Shown piece by piece: positions 63,706 to 64,000 of a stretch of 64,000 nucleotides of DNA (the first letter of the stretch is position 1; each line of letters opens with the position of its first letter). The notes under the pieces were generated by a model. That model saw only the letters and a list, made by a program, of their open reading frames with translations, was not told the DNA's origin and made no database searches. The stretch lies in contig NC_060106.1 of assembly GCF_021155765.1 (NCBI RefSeq), positions 18,564,031 to 18,628,030 on the forward strand. Reading direction: 5' to 3'. Origin of the DNA: Diprion similis (taxonomy: Eukaryota > Arthropoda > Insecta > Hymenoptera > Diprionidae). A program made the translations under genes and the position numbers.

Positions 63706-64000
63706 ATGGCTTCGAATGCCGAATTTGAGCCGCTAGAAGCGTCTGTGCGAAACGTGATTGATCAACGATCGTTGAGATGGATATTCGTTGGCGGAAAAGG
63801 AGGTGTTGGGAAAACAACGTGCAGGTGAAGTGTACATAACCTATACAAGAGTGTGGGAATATCGTAGGAAAATAGGAGTCCAGTTAAAATGACGTTCGTA
63901 AACGGATAATTGTATCCCTAATTTTATTTTCAATACAGCTGCTCCTTGGCCATCCAGCTGGCTAAAGTTCGCGAGAACGTCTTGATCATTTCCACAGATC
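63706..64000 (+). CDS. GET3: GET3/ASNA1 (TRC40) ATPase, N-terminal part (cut by window edge)
   Basis: Cytosolic ATPase that delivers tail-anchored proteins to the ER membrane. First coding exon 63706-63824 (donor CAG|GTGAAG, phase 2), second exon from 63939 (acceptor AATACAG) running off the right edge. Translation gives [18 protein letters not shown], then [21 protein letters not shown], the deviant Walker A (GGKGGVGKT, signature Lys) and second strand of the SIMIBI-class ArsA/GET3 family. About 60 residues are visible. ArsA-like paralogues are excluded mainly by the arrangement; in animals this family is essentially GET3. Confidence 0.92.

Overview
The window is nuclear DNA from an animal, almost certainly an insect. 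Genes have introns with GT-AG splice sites, the background is AT-rich with many microsatellites, and the recognisable proteins read like insect orthologues. MADF-domain genes and the texture of the introns and MITEs suggest a holometabolous insect, plausibly a hymenopteran. That order-level call is inference, because nothing in the window is diagnostic.

Layout. (1) 1-1442, minus strand: 5' coding exons of a Ski/Sno corepressor (snoo), running off the left edge. (2) About 1.4-8.6 kb: divergent regulatory region between snoo and aPKC, GC-rich and full of simple repeats at 2.1-4.4 kb. (3) 8648-32987, plus strand: atypical protein kinase C (aPKC), nine coding exons and about 608 aa, with a 20.8 kb second intron. 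That intron holds two candidate alternative first coding exons (18012-18813 and 25698-25806). Both end in the phase needed to join exon 3, and both would replace the PB1 domain. It also holds a 626-bp MITE with a perfect 9-bp target duplication, a TTAA-flanked piggyBac-like MITE, a possible third element, and an unexplained 49-aa antisense ORF. The aPKC stop codon (TGA followed by C) is followed in the same frame by 135 further sense codons, a strong candidate for stop-codon readthrough. (4) 36486-49227, minus strand: three consecutive genes for proteins that start with a MADF-like domain and continue into long, charged, low-complexity tails (about 2112, 993 and 426 aa). They look like a fast-diverging tandem family. 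(5) 49887-52224, minus: glycine C-acetyltransferase (GCAT/KBL). (6) 53629-56452, minus: nicalin. (7) 57369-57701, plus: complex I subunit NDUFB3. (8) 58377-62810, minus: meckelin/TMEM67, thirteen coding exons including one apparent GC-AG intron. (9) 63706-64000, plus: the first exons of the GET3/ASNA1 ATPase, cut by the right edge.

How the genes relate: aPKC and snoo are unrelated signalling genes (cell polarity; TGF-beta/BMP repression) sharing a divergent regulatory interval. Nicalin, meckelin and GET3 all concern ER membrane proteins, but their proximity may be chance. Nicalin/NDUFB3 and TMEM67/GET3 are head-to-head pairs with under 1 kb between start codons. The least explained parts are the aPKC isoform structure (two possible PB1-less starts, one possible C-terminal extension) and the MADF tandem cluster. 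All exon joins were checked by reading frame and splice dinucleotides only; no homology search or transcript data was available.
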